Assembly (NCBI RefSeq): GCF_000718025.1
Contig: NZ_JODS01000011.1
Location: forward strand, 124,001-188,000
Length of the DNA: 64,000 nucleotides
Direction: 5' to 3'
DNA from: Kitasatospora purpeofusca
Lineage (GTDB): Bacteria > Actinomycetota > Actinomycetes > Streptomycetales > Streptomycetaceae
Under the pieces are notes generated by a model. The model was given only the letters and a program-made list of their open reading frames with translations. It was not told the DNA's origin and did not search any database. A program made the translations under genes and the position numbers. Below, piece by piece: positions 33,373 to 42,932 of the stretch. How positions within the stretch are numbered: the stretch's first letter is position 1; every line of letters starts with the position of its first letter.

Positions 33373-36300
33373 GTGCTGAGGGTGGATCGGGTGGCCGAGA
33401 GCCTGGTAGCGCCGACCGGTAGCAGCGGCGGCAGACGAGGCTCGGGCTACCTGGTCGCGCCGCACCGCGTGCTGACGGCGGCGCATGTCGTCGAGGGGGC
33501 AGCCGGGATACGCGTGCGGTTCGAGGCCGACCGGCCGGGTGAGCGGGTCGTCCCGGCGGACGTGGTCTGGAAGCACCACGGGATCGACATCGCCGTGCTC
33601 GCTGTCGGGGGTGCCGGGACGGACGTCACCGCCTGCGCGTACGGCCGTCTCGGCGAGCACGACGCCGTCGTACTCTGCACAGCTGTGGGGTTCCCCCGTT
33701 TCAAACTGCGCCGGCACAGCGACGGTTCGAGCTTCAGGGACGCGGAGCACATCCACGCACGCTGCGCCGCGCTGTCGAACCGGCGTGAGGGAACCCTCGA
33801 CCCCGCCGTCGACTCGCCGCCGGGGAAGGATCCGGACGCCGAACGGGACAGCTGGGAGGGGATGTCGGGTGCCGCCGTCTTCAGCCGCGGCCACCTGATC
33901 GGGGTAGTCAGCCGCCACCACCTGTCCGACGGTCCCGGCCGCATCGCCGCCGGCCGTGCGGATCGATGGGCCGAGGCCCTCTCACCGGACGAACTCGCCT
34001 CGCTGACAGAAGCGGTGAAGGGCGAGTTGCGTCCGCACCTGCTACCGGACGTGCTGCCCGCGCCACCTCGCGGCATCCTCCACGAGTCCTACCGGGCGCA
34101 GCTGGGCGACTTCGCACCGGAGGAGTTGCGGGACCGCCGGTGCGAGATCGGTTCCCTGGTCGAGTTCTGCGGCGGACGCGAGCCCTACCTCTGGGTCCAG
34201 GGTGCCCCGTGGGCGGGAAAGACCGCGCTCGCTGCCTGGTTCGCCCTGCATCCACCGCGAGGGGTGATACCGGTCTGGTTCTTCGTCACCGCGCGCTATG
34301 CCGGTCAGGCCGACAGCGCCGCCTACACCGAGGCGGTCGTCGACCAGCTCGCCGCGATCGCCGGGCGGGAGCCGGTGAGCCGGGACTCGTCCCCGGCACG
34401 CAACGGCGAGCTCACCCTGCTGCTGCGTCTCGCCGCGGAGCGGGTCCACGAGGACGGCGGCACCCTCGTCCTGATCGTGGACGGTCTCGACGAGGACCGG
34501 TCGCTCCGGCCCGGAGGCACCGGACGGAGCATCGCTTCGCTGCTTCCGGAGCGCCTTCCGCCCGGCGTCCGCGTCCTGGTGACCAGCCGGCCCGGCCCCG
34601 GCGTCCCGGCGGACGTCAGGGGCGGCCATCCGCTGCGCGGTTGCCCGGTCCTGCGGTTGGCGGCCAACGCGGCAGCGCTCCACACCGAGCACGAAGCCAG
34701 GTTCGAACTGCGCCAGGCCCTGTCCGGCACCAGCGCCCAACGTGATCTGGTGGGGCTGTTCACCGCCGCGCGCGGCCCGCTGAAGCCCGAGGACCTGCGG
34801 GAGCTCACCCACGAGCCCGCGTTCGAACTGCGCCGACTGCTCGACAGCGGCTTCGGCCGTATCCTGCGGCCGACCGGCAGCGGGTCACCGGAGCCGCTCG
34901 GCGAGGGGAGCCTCTCCCCCGAACGGGAGTACGGACACGTGTTCTCCCACGAAACCATCCTCGCGATCGCCCAGCAGGAGTTCGGCCCGGACCTGGCCCC
35001 CTACGTGGAGCGGCTGCGGGCCTGGGCCGCCGGCTACGCCCGGCAGGGGTGGCCCGCGAACACCCCTGCCTACCTCCTGCGCCCTTACGGTCGCCTGGCC
35101 GCCGACCTGCGCGGTCCCCGGGACACTGCCCTTGCCGTCTCGCTCGTCACGGATCCGCGGCGCCACGCACGGCTGCGCACGGACACCGACAACGACGCCG
35201 TGTGCCTGGCGGAGATCGCGGCGGTGCACGAGGCGGTGCGCAGCCTCGGGACGGACGACCTGGTCGCGTTGACGGCACTGGCGGTGGCAGGCGACCTGGT
35301 GGCCCGCCGCAACGAGGATCTGCACCTGGCGGTACCTGCCGTCTACGGCCGCCTGGGCAGGGTCGGGCTCGCCGTCGGGCTGGCCCGCAGTGTCTTCCAT
35401 CCGCTGAACCGGGGCCTCGCCCTGGCGAAGCTCGCCCACGTCCTCGGCGAGGCGGGTGACCGGCGGGCGGTGGGTCTGGCGGAGGAGGCCGTGCGGCTTG
35501 CCGAGGGAGAACGGACCGGGCGCGACGCGGACGCGGCCGCAGGGTCCTGGTGGCACGCGAAAGGGGTCCAGGCTGCCGCGCTGGCGCGTACGGGCCGACG
35601 GGCCGAGGCGGTCTCCCTCCTCGCGGAGCTGTCCCGGGCGGAAGGCGAGGAGGCCGTCGGATTCGTTCGGGCGGTGTCGTTGGCGGCCGTCGCCGTAGGG
35701 GATGCGGGATCGATGTCCGGTTTGCTGCGGGCGGCGGAGGACGCCGTCGACGGCACCGCTCTCGCGCCGCACCATCGTGCGCAACTGCTCAGCATGCTCG
35801 CGCAGGTATGGGCGGACTGCGGCTGCCCGGACGAACGGGACCGGCTGCACGACACGTTGCTGGCCCTGGTCCGGCAGAGCCCTCACGACCTGCGCCTTCC
35901 GCCGATCGCCGCCGAGGCTGTGCGCGCCACGCGCCACGCGTCCCGGGCTCGCGGACGAGCTGGCCGCAGCCGTCCTGGCGGCGTGGGCCGACCCCGGCTC
36001 GCCCGCCGGGGTCGGCGGCGGGCCCGGCGCGGTGTACGCGCTCCTCGCCGGACACCGCATGGAGGAGGCCCGCCGGCTCGCCTCGACCATGGAGCCCGAC
36101 GTCACCGCGAGGGACTGGCTCGAACGGAGCTACGCGTGGGGTGCGATCTCACGGACCCTCGCCGAGGGATGGGCGCGCGACGGCCGGGCCGCGGCGGCCT
36201 GGGCCGCGCTCGCACCTTCGTGGAGCAGCAGCACGGTGGACCTCTACCGGCCCGGTAGCGCCGCGACCGTCGCGGAGTTGCTCGCCGCGTCCGGGCGGAG

Positions 36301-37573
36301 CGAGGAGGCGGAGGAGGGGCTCGCCACCGCGGCGGGCGTGCCCCGAGGGGTCTTTGCCGAAGCAGTGACCGCACTGGCCCACCATCACGCGGCGGACGAT
36401 CCGGACCGGGCGCTGCGCCTGCTCCACCGGGCTGTGCGCGGGCCCGCCGGCGGCGGGCGGACGCTCTCCGTGTACCAGCAGGACCAGTTCGCCGACCTGG
36501 CAGGGGGGATGGCTGCGGCGGGTCGGCCCGACGACGCCGAGCGGCTGGTCGCGGCGCTCGCCGATGCCGGTGTACGGACCCGGGGCTGGGCCGCGGTGTC
36601 GCTGGCTGTCCCGCTGTCGGACCATGGCCGCGCCCTGCGGCTCGCCGAGCGGGCCGCGTCCATGCTGCCCGAGGTCGAGGATCTCGGGCGGACCCCGGGA
36701 GTTGTGACCTCCGTCGTTCAGGCGCTGGCCCGGATCGGTGCGACCCGAAGACTGTCCGAGGTGCTGGACGCCCACCAGGAGACGTGCTCGCCGTTCTCGG
36801 ACGATTTCCGGCAGGCTCGGATCCAGGCGGTCGCGCTGCTGTGGCCGCACGCCCCGGACATGGCAGGCCGGCTCGCGGACATGGCTCTTCGCGAGCTGGC
36901 CGAGGCCACGGCGAGCAACACGCGCGTCGCCGAACTGCTGATCGCCGTAGGCCGTCACGACCAGCGGCGGGCCTCGGCCGCCAGGGATCTCCTCGACTCC
37001 CGCAACCCCGGTTCGTACCTTTTCCAGCTGGCTCAGCAGAAGCGGCGCGGATGGCCCGGGGGTCCCCCGAACTGGGTCGACGCCGTGCTGGCAGGCCTGC
37101 TCGAGGCCACGGTCGACCGTGACCGGGCCCTTCGCGGATACATCGATCCCGTCGTGGCCCAGGAGGGCGAGTTGCCGCTGCCCGGTTCGCGAGCCGGGGC
37201 GGTGGCGCTGGTGTACGCGGCGCTCGGAGATAACGACGCGGCACTGGCCCGGGCTCGGCGAGCCCGTAGCGAGGCCGAGCGCTCGGAGGTTCTCGCGCAT
37301 CTCGCCGCCCACGCCGCCTGCCTGTCGACCGACTCCGTGGCGGTGCCGTTGTACGAGGACCGGGACGACGTCCTCCCGGTGGTCCGCCGACTGGCCGCCC
37401 AGCTCCTGCCTTCCTCCTCCGGCCCCGACCTCCCCCGCGCCAGGGCCTTGGTCGCGGAGGCGCTGACTCCCCGCGGCTGGCACCACGCCGTACCGGTGCT
37501 GTCGAGCCTGGCACCAGCGGCGCTCCTCCGGGCAGGGGCGAGCGTGTTCGAGGACCTCGAGATCGTCCTCTGA
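33373..37573 (+). pseudogene. Trypsin-NACHT-repeat protein, interrupted by a 7-bp tandem duplication
   Basis: The first frame (from GTG 33373) encodes a trypsin-like protease: His38 in VLTAAHVV, Asp72 in GIDIAVL, Ser165 in GMSGAAVF. A P-loop NTPase of NACHT/STAND type follows, with Walker A GAPWAGKT (277-284), Walker B LVLIVDGLDED (365-375) and RVLVTSRPG, then a long alpha-helical TPR-like repeat region. Near residue 850 the coding signal moves to the next frame and continues to 37573 (ending VFEDLEIVL). The shift coincides with an 18-base tract of 7-bp repeats (35923-35940). Deleting one copy gives AVRATRPGLADELAAAVLAA and a 1397-residue protein. Both halves keep normal composition, so the lesion is recent, phase-variable or a sequencing error. 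Confidence 0.8.
35923..35940. repeat. 7-bp tandem repeat at the frameshift
   Basis: Eighteen bases with a period of seven (unit CGCGCCA, about 2.6 copies). One fewer unit restores the reading frame of the trypsin-NACHT gene; each added or lost unit shifts the frame by one. Confidence 0.85.
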
Positions 37574-37622
37574 CCGGGCGTTTCGTTCCCGAGTTCGGAG
37601 ATCCACGGATCCGGAGGCTCCT

Positions 37623-37661
37623 CCGGACGGCGCCGGCGACCCGCGAGCCGGCGCCGTCCGG
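37623..37661 (+). terminator. Terminator of the trypsin-NACHT gene
   Basis: A 15-bp perfect stem (37623-37637 with 37647-37661, arm CCGGACGGCGCCGGC) with a 9-base loop follows the stop codon by about 50 bases. It also lies beyond the 3' end of the converging desaturase gene. Confidence 0.75.
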
Positions 37662-37849
37662 TAGGCGCTCGGTATCGACCTGCGCCTCTGGCGCGCGGAC
37701 GGGTCGGCTGCCGGCCGGCGCCGGCCCACCGCCGGTCACCGGTCACGGGTCAACGGCAATGACGTTGTCATGAGCCCGTCCCGAGGACTGCTCCCGGCCC
37801 GCCCCCATAGGCTCGGCCTCGGTCCGAAGGGATCGACCGGTACCGGGAA

Positions 37850-38968
37850 TCACGCCGCGACGAGCTCCCGCTCCCGGTCCCGCGTCGTGACCTCGCGCTT
37901 CCTGTTCGGCAGCGAGAGCCGGAAGACCTTGCGCCACGCGGAGAACACCTGCTTGGGCAGCGGCCCGGTGACGTACTCCAGCTCGTACTTCTCGAACAGC
38001 GCGCGCACCTTCACCGCGACCTCGGCGTACCGGTTGCTCGGCAGGTCCGGGAACAGGTGGTGCTCGATCTGGTGCGACAGGTTGCCGGTCATGAAGTGCA
38101 TGGCCCTGCTGCCGCTGATGTTCGCCGAGCCCATCATCTGGCGCAGGTACCACTGGCCGCGCGTCTCGCCCTCGATCGACCGGCGCTCGAAGACCTGAAC
38201 GCCCTCGGGGAAGTGCCCGCACATGATCACCGAGTGCGACCAGATGTTGCGGACCAGGTTCGCGGTGAACGTGGCGGCGAGAGTGGTGGGAAACGACGGG
38301 CCCGACAGCAGCGGGTGGACCACGTAGTCCTTGAGCGCCTGCTTGCGGATCTTGCGGCCCACGGCCCTGGCCCGCGCGCGGAACTCCGGGTCCTTTCGGC
38401 GGCTCCTGTGCAGGTTCTTGCCGAGCTCCAGGTCGTACGCCGCGATGCCGTACTCGAAGAAGCAGGCGTTGACGAGGTTCCACAGCGGCTGGCCGAGGTG
38501 GAACGGGTGCCACTTCTGGTCCTCGTCGACGCGCATGATGCCGTAGCCGAGGTCGTTGTCCTTGCCGATCACGTTGGTGTACGTGTGGTGCAGCTCGTTG
38601 TGCGAGTGCTTCCACTGCTCGGACGGCGAGACGTGGTCCCACTCCCAGGTGGTGGAGTGGATCTTCGGGTCCCGCATCCAGTCCCACTGGCCGTGCAGGA
38701 CGTTGTGGCCGATCTCCATGTTCTCGATGATCTTCGCAACGGACAGACCGGCGGTGCCGAGCAGCCACGCGGGCGGGAAGATCGAGAACAGCAGCACACC
38801 CCGGCTGGCCAACTCGAGCTTCCGCTGCGCCGAGATGACCCTGCGGATGTAGGCGGCGTCCTTCTCCCCGCGGCCGGCGATCACCTCGTCGCGGATCGCG
38901 TCCAGCTCGCGGCCGAGCTCCTCGATCTGCTCCGCGGTCAGATGGGCGGTGGGGTCGATGGCGGTCAA
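37850..38968 (-). CDS. Membrane fatty-acid desaturase
   Basis: A 372-residue di-iron acyl desaturase. The three histidine boxes are visible: EIGHNVLHGQWDWM, HSHNELHHTYTN and QIEHHLFPDLPSNRY. Hydrophobic helices flank them, so it is a membrane enzyme introducing double bases-of-unsaturation into acyl chains, probably like mycobacterial DesA3. I chose TTG 38968 because GTAGGAGCATC precedes it and it is seven bases after the reductase stop; the longer in-frame form would run through that gene. It forms an operon with the downstream-reading reductase, its electron donor. Confidence 0.9.
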   Translation of the reverse strand: MTAIDPTAHLTAEQIEELGRELDAIRDEVIAGRGEKDAAYIRRVISAQRKLELASRGVLLFSIFPPAWLLGTAGLSVAKIIENMEIGHNVLHGQWDWMRDPKIHSTTWEWDHVSPSEQWKHSHNELHHTYTNVIGKDNDLGYGIMRVDEDQKWHPFHLGQPLWNLVNACFFEYGIAAYDLELGKNLHRSRRKDPEFRARARAVGRKIRKQALKDYVVHPLLSGPSFPTTLAATFTANLVRNIWSHSVIMCGHFPEGVQVFERRSIEGETRGQWYLRQMMGSANISGSRAMHFMTGNLSHQIEHHLFPDLPSNRYAEVAVKVRALFEKYELEYVTGPLPKQVFSAWRKVFRLSLPNRKREVTTRDRERELVAA

Positions 38969-38975
38969 GATGCTC

Positions 38976-40049
38976 CTACCGTTCGATGTCGCAGGGGCCC
39001 GCCGCGGCGGACACACAGGTCTGGATGAGGACGCCCGGCTCGGCCTCGGTGATCTCGCCGGTGCGCAGGTCGCGGACGGCGCCCGCTCTGAGCGGCGTGA
39101 CGCAGCCGAAGCAGATGCCCATGCGGCACCCGGACGGCATGAGCACTCCGGCTTCCTCACCGACGGCCAGCAACGGAGTGGTGCCGTCCGCGGCGACGGT
39201 CCTGCCGGTGGTGCTGAAGGTGACCTCGCCGCCGTCGACGCCGTCACCGCCCTCGCCGACCACGGCGGTGACGGGGCGGAAGCGCTCGGTGCGCAGGCGC
39301 TCCCGCACGCCGTGCCCGGCCCAGTGGTCCTCTGCGGCGTCGAGCAGGCCCGCCGGGCCGCAGGCCCAGGTCTCGCGCTCGGCCCAGTCGGGCACGAGTT
39401 CGTCGAGACGGGCGATGTCGAGCCTGCCGTCCGCGGCGGTGTGCACCTCGGTGAGACGCAGCTTCCCGACCGCGACCAGGTCGCGCAGTTCACCGCGGAA
39501 GATCACGTCCTGCGGCTTCGGCGCGCAGTGGACCATGACGACGTCGTCGAAGTCGATGTCGCGCAGCATGCCCATCACGGGTGTGATGCCGCTGCCGGCC
39601 GTCAGGAAGAGCACCTTCGCGGGCGCGGACGGCGGCAGCACGAAGTCACCGGTCGGCTGTTCGAGCCGGACCAGCGTGCCCGGCGTCGCCCTGCGGATCA
39701 GGTGGTTGCTGACCTTGCCGTCCCGGACCGCCTTCACGGTGATCGTGATGCGGCCGTCCCGGCGGTCCGTCGGCGAGGTGATGGAGTAGGCGCGCCACAG
39801 CCGCGTCCCGTCGACGTCGACCCCGATCCGCACGTACTGGCCGGCCGTGTGACCGCGCCAGTCCCGTCCCGGTCTGATCACGACGGTCGCGGCGTCACCC
39901 GTCTCGGGGTGCACGGCCTCGATGCGCCCACGCAGGTCGGCGCCCGCACGGAGCGGGCCGACCAGGTCGAGGTAGTCCGACGGCAGCAGCGGCGTCGTGA
40001 CCATCTCCAGCAGTTTCCAGGCCCTGCTGCGGAGGGCTGTACTCGTCAT
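38976..40049 (-). CDS. Ferredoxin reductase with 2Fe-2S domain (desaturase partner)
   Basis: A 357-residue flavin reductase with a C-terminal plant-type ferredoxin. The FAD-binding motif is WRAYSITSP, the NAD-binding part has FLTAGSGITPVMGMLRD and ETWACGPAGLLDAAE, and the 2Fe-2S cluster cysteines are in GCRMGICFGCVTPL plus a later QTCVS. It passes electrons from NAD(P)H to the desaturase encoded next. ATG 40049 follows GGAG. This two-gene arrangement resembles the mycobacterial DesA3 and Rv3230c pair. Confidence 0.92.
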   Translation of the reverse strand: MTSTALRSRAWKLLEMVTTPLLPSDYLDLVGPLRAGADLRGRIEAVHPETGDAATVVIRPGRDWRGHTAGQYVRIGVDVDGTRLWRAYSITSPTDRRDGRITITVKAVRDGKVSNHLIRRATPGTLVRLEQPTGDFVLPPSAPAKVLFLTAGSGITPVMGMLRDIDFDDVVMVHCAPKPQDVIFRGELRDLVAVGKLRLTEVHTAADGRLDIARLDELVPDWAERETWACGPAGLLDAAEDHWAGHGVRERLRTERFRPVTAVVGEGGDGVDGGEVTFSTTGRTVAADGTTPLLAVGEEAGVLMPSGCRMGICFGCVTPLRAGAVRDLRTGEITEAEPGVLIQTCVSAAAGPCDIER

Positions 40050-40115
40050 GACTCCAGCTTGCTGCGCCTCAGGGCGTAAAGTCCTGACCACAGGATGTAA
40101 ATCTGTCCGGTCCAA

Positions 40116-40132
40116 TTGTTCGCAGGGAACAA
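40116..40132. promoter_or_regulatory. TTGTTC-N5-GAACAA palindrome
   Basis: A perfect inverted repeat with 6-bp arms lies in the 98-base divergent gap between the reductase and the PucR-type regulator, 16 bases before the regulator start. It is a good candidate operator for that regulator. Confidence 0.5.
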
Positions 40133-40147
40133 ACAAGGAACAAGAAC

Positions 40148-41329
40148 GTGAGCCATGCAATCATGAGCCATGCCATGTGGAGGGTCGGCGAACCGGCCCT
40201 GGACGGGCCGACGGTCGCCGCACTCCGGGCCACGCTGAGGGCCACCGCCGACGAGGTCGTCCAGGCGATCATCGACGAGGTCCCCTCCTACGCCAACGCC
40301 CTCTCGGGCCGCATGGGAAGCACCATCCGTCGGGCCGTCCGCACCGCGCTGGGGCACTACCTGGACCTCGCGAGCGGGAACGCCACCGGCGGCGACGCCG
40401 GTGACGCGGCCTACGAGCTCGGCCGCGGCGAGGTGCGCGACGGCCGTTCGATGGATGCCCTGCTCAGCGCCTACCGCGTCGGGGCCCGGGTGGCCTGGCG
40501 GTGCCTGGCGGCGGGCGCCGTGCCCGCGGGTCTGCCCGCCGCCGAGGTCGCCAGGTTCGCCGAGCTGACCTTCGCCTACATCGACGAACTCTCCGCCGCG
40601 AGCGCCGCGGGCCACGCCGACGAACTGGCCGCCCGGGGCCGGGCCCACGAGCGCCACCTGGAACACCTGGCCCGCGAGCTCCTCGCGGACGCGAGCCCGG
40701 ACGTGCTGCTGGCCTCCGCCCAACGGGCCGGGTGGCAGCCCCCGGTGTCGCTGACCGCGGTCCTGCTGCCCGCCGACCAGGCCCGGCCCGCCTACCGCAC
40801 GCTCGACCCGGGCACGCTCGTCCTCGACGACCTGCCGGACGCCACCGGTGTGCTGCTGGTCCCCGACGCGGACCGATCACACCTCCTGCGGCGGCTCACC
40901 GACCGCACCGCCGTCGTGGGTCCCGCCCGGCCGTGGACCCGTGCGTCCGCCTCGTACGCACGCGCCGTCCGCGCGCGCACCCTCTCCCCCGACATCCGTG
41001 ACACCGAGGAGCACCTGCCCGAGCTGGTGCTGAGCGCCGACCCGGACGCGTTCGCGGACCTGCGCGCCCGAGCCCTCGCACCGTTGCGGCCCCTGCCCGT
41101 CGCGACCGCGCGGCGCCTGGAGGAGACGCTGCGGGCGTGGCTGCTGCACCAGGGCCGGCGGGACGAGGTGGCGGCGGCGTTGTTCGTCCATCCCCAGACG
41201 GTCCGGTACCGGATGACGCAGCTGCGGGAGCTGTTTCCGGACCTCGCATCGCCGCACCGGGTCCTCGAACTGACCCTGGCCGTGGGACCCGGGGCTGCCG
41301 GGGCGTCCGGGGCGAGGGTGGTCGGGTGA
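40148..41329 (+). CDS. PucR-family transcriptional regulator
   Basis: A 393-residue regulator. The N-terminal half is helical with no recognised ligand domain. The C-terminus carries the PucR-type helix-turn-helix (ETLRAWLLHQGRRDEVAAAL, FVHPQTVRYRMTQLRELF), which binds DNA. GTG 40148 has AAGGAAC upstream. It diverges from the reductase/desaturase operon and probably controls membrane-lipid unsaturation through the palindrome at 40116. The signal is unknown. Confidence 0.87.
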   Translation: MSHAIMSHAMWRVGEPALDGPTVAALRATLRATADEVVQAIIDEVPSYANALSGRMGSTIRRAVRTALGHYLDLASGNATGGDAGDAAYELGRGEVRDGRSMDALLSAYRVGARVAWRCLAAGAVPAGLPAAEVARFAELTFAYIDELSAASAAGHADELAARGRAHERHLEHLARELLADASPDVLLASAQRAGWQPPVSLTAVLLPADQARPAYRTLDPGTLVLDDLPDATGVLLVPDADRSHLLRRLTDRTAVVGPARPWTRASASYARAVRARTLSPDIRDTEEHLPELVLSADPDAFADLRARALAPLRPLPVATARRLEETLRAWLLHQGRRDEVAAALFVHPQTVRYRMTQLRELFPDLASPHRVLELTLAVGPGAAGASGARVVG

Positions 41330-41442
41330 GCGTCAGGGTTCGGTCCGGCCGTACGCCTGGGCCGGGTCACCGGACGACGGCGGGGGCGAGGGCGGAGGCG
41401 AGGGTGCAGTCCTCGAGCCACAGGGCCCGGTCGTCGACACGG

Positions 41443-41556
41443 TCACCGGGTGCCAACGGGGCGCGGCACCGACTTGAGACAGCCGATACCCATCGCCACG
41501 GGGCGGTCGAACAGTGCACGGGGAGCAGCGGACATGTCGAAGATCTGTCTTATCAT
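41443..41556 (-). CDS. Small reading frame with strong ribosome site; possibly a frameshifted gene
   Basis: A 37-codon frame starts MIRQIFDMSAAPRALFDRPV behind a well-placed GGAGG (41564-41568) and stops at 41443. In the adjacent frame, strongly G/C-third codons continue as LAPGDRVDDRALWLEDCTLA and end in SALAPAVVR at 41367. A one-base shift would join them into one protein of about 60 residues. I do not recognise the family. It diverges from the DJ-1/PfpI gene. It is either a short peptide or a decayed gene. The rest of 41330-41669 holds nothing else. Confidence 0.35.
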   Translation of the reverse strand: MIRQIFDMSAAPRALFDRPVAMGIGCLKSVPRPVGTR

Positions 41557-41669
41557 CAGAGAACCTCCATCGCACGGCTGTTGGCGAACCATAAGGCGTG
41601 GTCATCGCAGCCGGACGGCCGCTCAAAATTCCTGGCGGTGACTCCCGCGCCTCTGCTTTGATGGCGCCC

Positions 41670-42272
41670 ATGAGCGACGAAACACTCCGCCGGATCGCGA
41701 TCCTGCTGTTCCCGGACGTCGAGGAACTGGACGCCGTCGGCCCGTGGGAGGTGCTCTCCTACTGGACGCGCAAGTTCCCCGAGGACGGCTGGCGCGTCGA
41801 CTGCGTCTCGCGGGACGGGGCTCCGACGCAGTGCGCGAAGGGCCTCACGATCCTGCCGCACTTCTCGCGGGACGCGATGCCGCCCGTCGACGTCTTCCTG
41901 CACCCCGGCGGGCAGGGTACCCGGCCGCTGATGGAGGACGAGGACCACCTCGCCTGGGTGCGCAAGCTCTCCGCGGAGGCGGCATTGACCACCAGCGTCT
42001 GCACCGGGGCGCTGGTATTCGCCAAGGCGGGTCTGCTGCGCGGCCGCGCGGTCACCACCCACCGGACGTCCCTCGACCTGCTCGCCGAGCTGGAGCCCAC
42101 GGCCGAGGTCCGCCGGGACTCCCGCTTCGTCGACGACGGCGACCTCATCACCTCGGCCGGCATCTCCGCCGGGATCGACATGGCACTGCACCTCGTGGCG
42201 CGGCTGCACTCGGTCGAGCGGGCCCGCCAGGTGCGCCACGGCATCCAGTACGACCCCGAGCCGCCGGTGTAG
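41670..42272 (+). CDS. DJ-1/PfpI-family protein
   Basis: A 200-residue glutamine-amidotransferase-like protein. The nucleophile elbow cysteine is in TTSVCTGALVFAKAGLL, followed by the RAVTTHRTSLDLL histidine segment. The N-terminus IAILLFPDVEELDAVGPWEV resembles isocyanide (isonitrile) hydratase and the sensor halves of GATase1-AraC regulators, but no DNA-binding domain follows. No good ribosome site is seen; the start could also be the ATG three codons earlier. The enzyme activity is not assignable from sequence alone. Confidence 0.75.
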   Translation: MSDETLRRIAILLFPDVEELDAVGPWEVLSYWTRKFPEDGWRVDCVSRDGAPTQCAKGLTILPHFSRDAMPPVDVFLHPGGQGTRPLMEDEDHLAWVRKLSAEAALTTSVCTGALVFAKAGLLRGRAVTTHRTSLDLLAELEPTAEVRRDSRFVDDGDLITSAGISAGIDMALHLVARLHSVERARQVRHGIQYDPEPPV

Positions 42273-42614
42273 CCGGCGACGGCCGCCGCGCGGCGTCCCC
42301 CGCACGGCACTGGCCGGATGCCGGACCGATGTCCTCTTCGCCGTGCTGCGAGACAGCACCGTACGAATCCCGGCCTGCGGCCACGACGCGGGCCTGCCTC
42401 TTGTCCACCGGCAGCAGCCGTGATCCGCTCGGCAATGCCCTGCTCAGCCCTCGATGCCGCCTGCCCCGCTGAAGCGCTGACGCTCTCTCCCCCGCGCTGT
42501 ACGGTCGCGGAGATCGCGCCCCGGCCCTGTTCCGGGCTGCGGTCCGGGGAGAGGGCCGGGGTGCGGCGGCGGGCCGGGCGGTTCGGGTCCCCGTGGCCGG
42601 TGGTGCTCGTGCGG
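42273..42614. other. Intergenic stretch without a supported gene
   Basis: These 342 bases separate the PfpI gene from the end of the sigma-factor operon. The reading frames present have poor codon statistics and no ribosome sites, and I see no repeat or element. Confidence 0.5.
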
Positions 42615-42812
42615 TCAGGTCTGCAGGAGGGAGCCGATCCTGTCCCAGAGGGTGAATCCGAGGTTGAGCAGTCCGACGACGATGCCGGCGGTGGTGACGG
42701 CCTTGTCCGCCGGCCTGGGCCTCCTGCTGACGGCGCCGGTCGTTGTGGTGGACGGCCGGTGGTTCGTGTCGGCGGCCCGGGGTGCGTCCTCGTGGTGGTC
42801 CGGGGTTTTCAT
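42615..42812 (-). CDS. Small single-helix membrane peptide
   Basis: A 65-residue protein with a hydrophilic, Thr/Pro/Arg-rich N-terminal half and one C-terminal hydrophobic segment (AVTTAGIVVGLLNLGFTLWD). GGAGAAG precedes ATG 42812. It follows the TPR-like gene by about 120 bases and is probably the last gene of the ECF sigma operon. No family is recognised. Confidence 0.6.
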   Translation of the reverse strand: MKTPDHHEDAPRAADTNHRPSTTTTGAVSRRPRPADKAVTTAGIVVGLLNLGFTLWDRIGSLLQT

Positions 42813-42932
42813 CGTCTTCTCCGTCGTGCCGAGCGGCCCGGTGTCCGGGAGGTGGTCCGCCCTTGTTCGTGGGGTGCCGGTCGGGCCGGTGGAGCGGTGT
42901 CCTGGCGCAGGTGCGGGCCGGGGTGGGGATGG

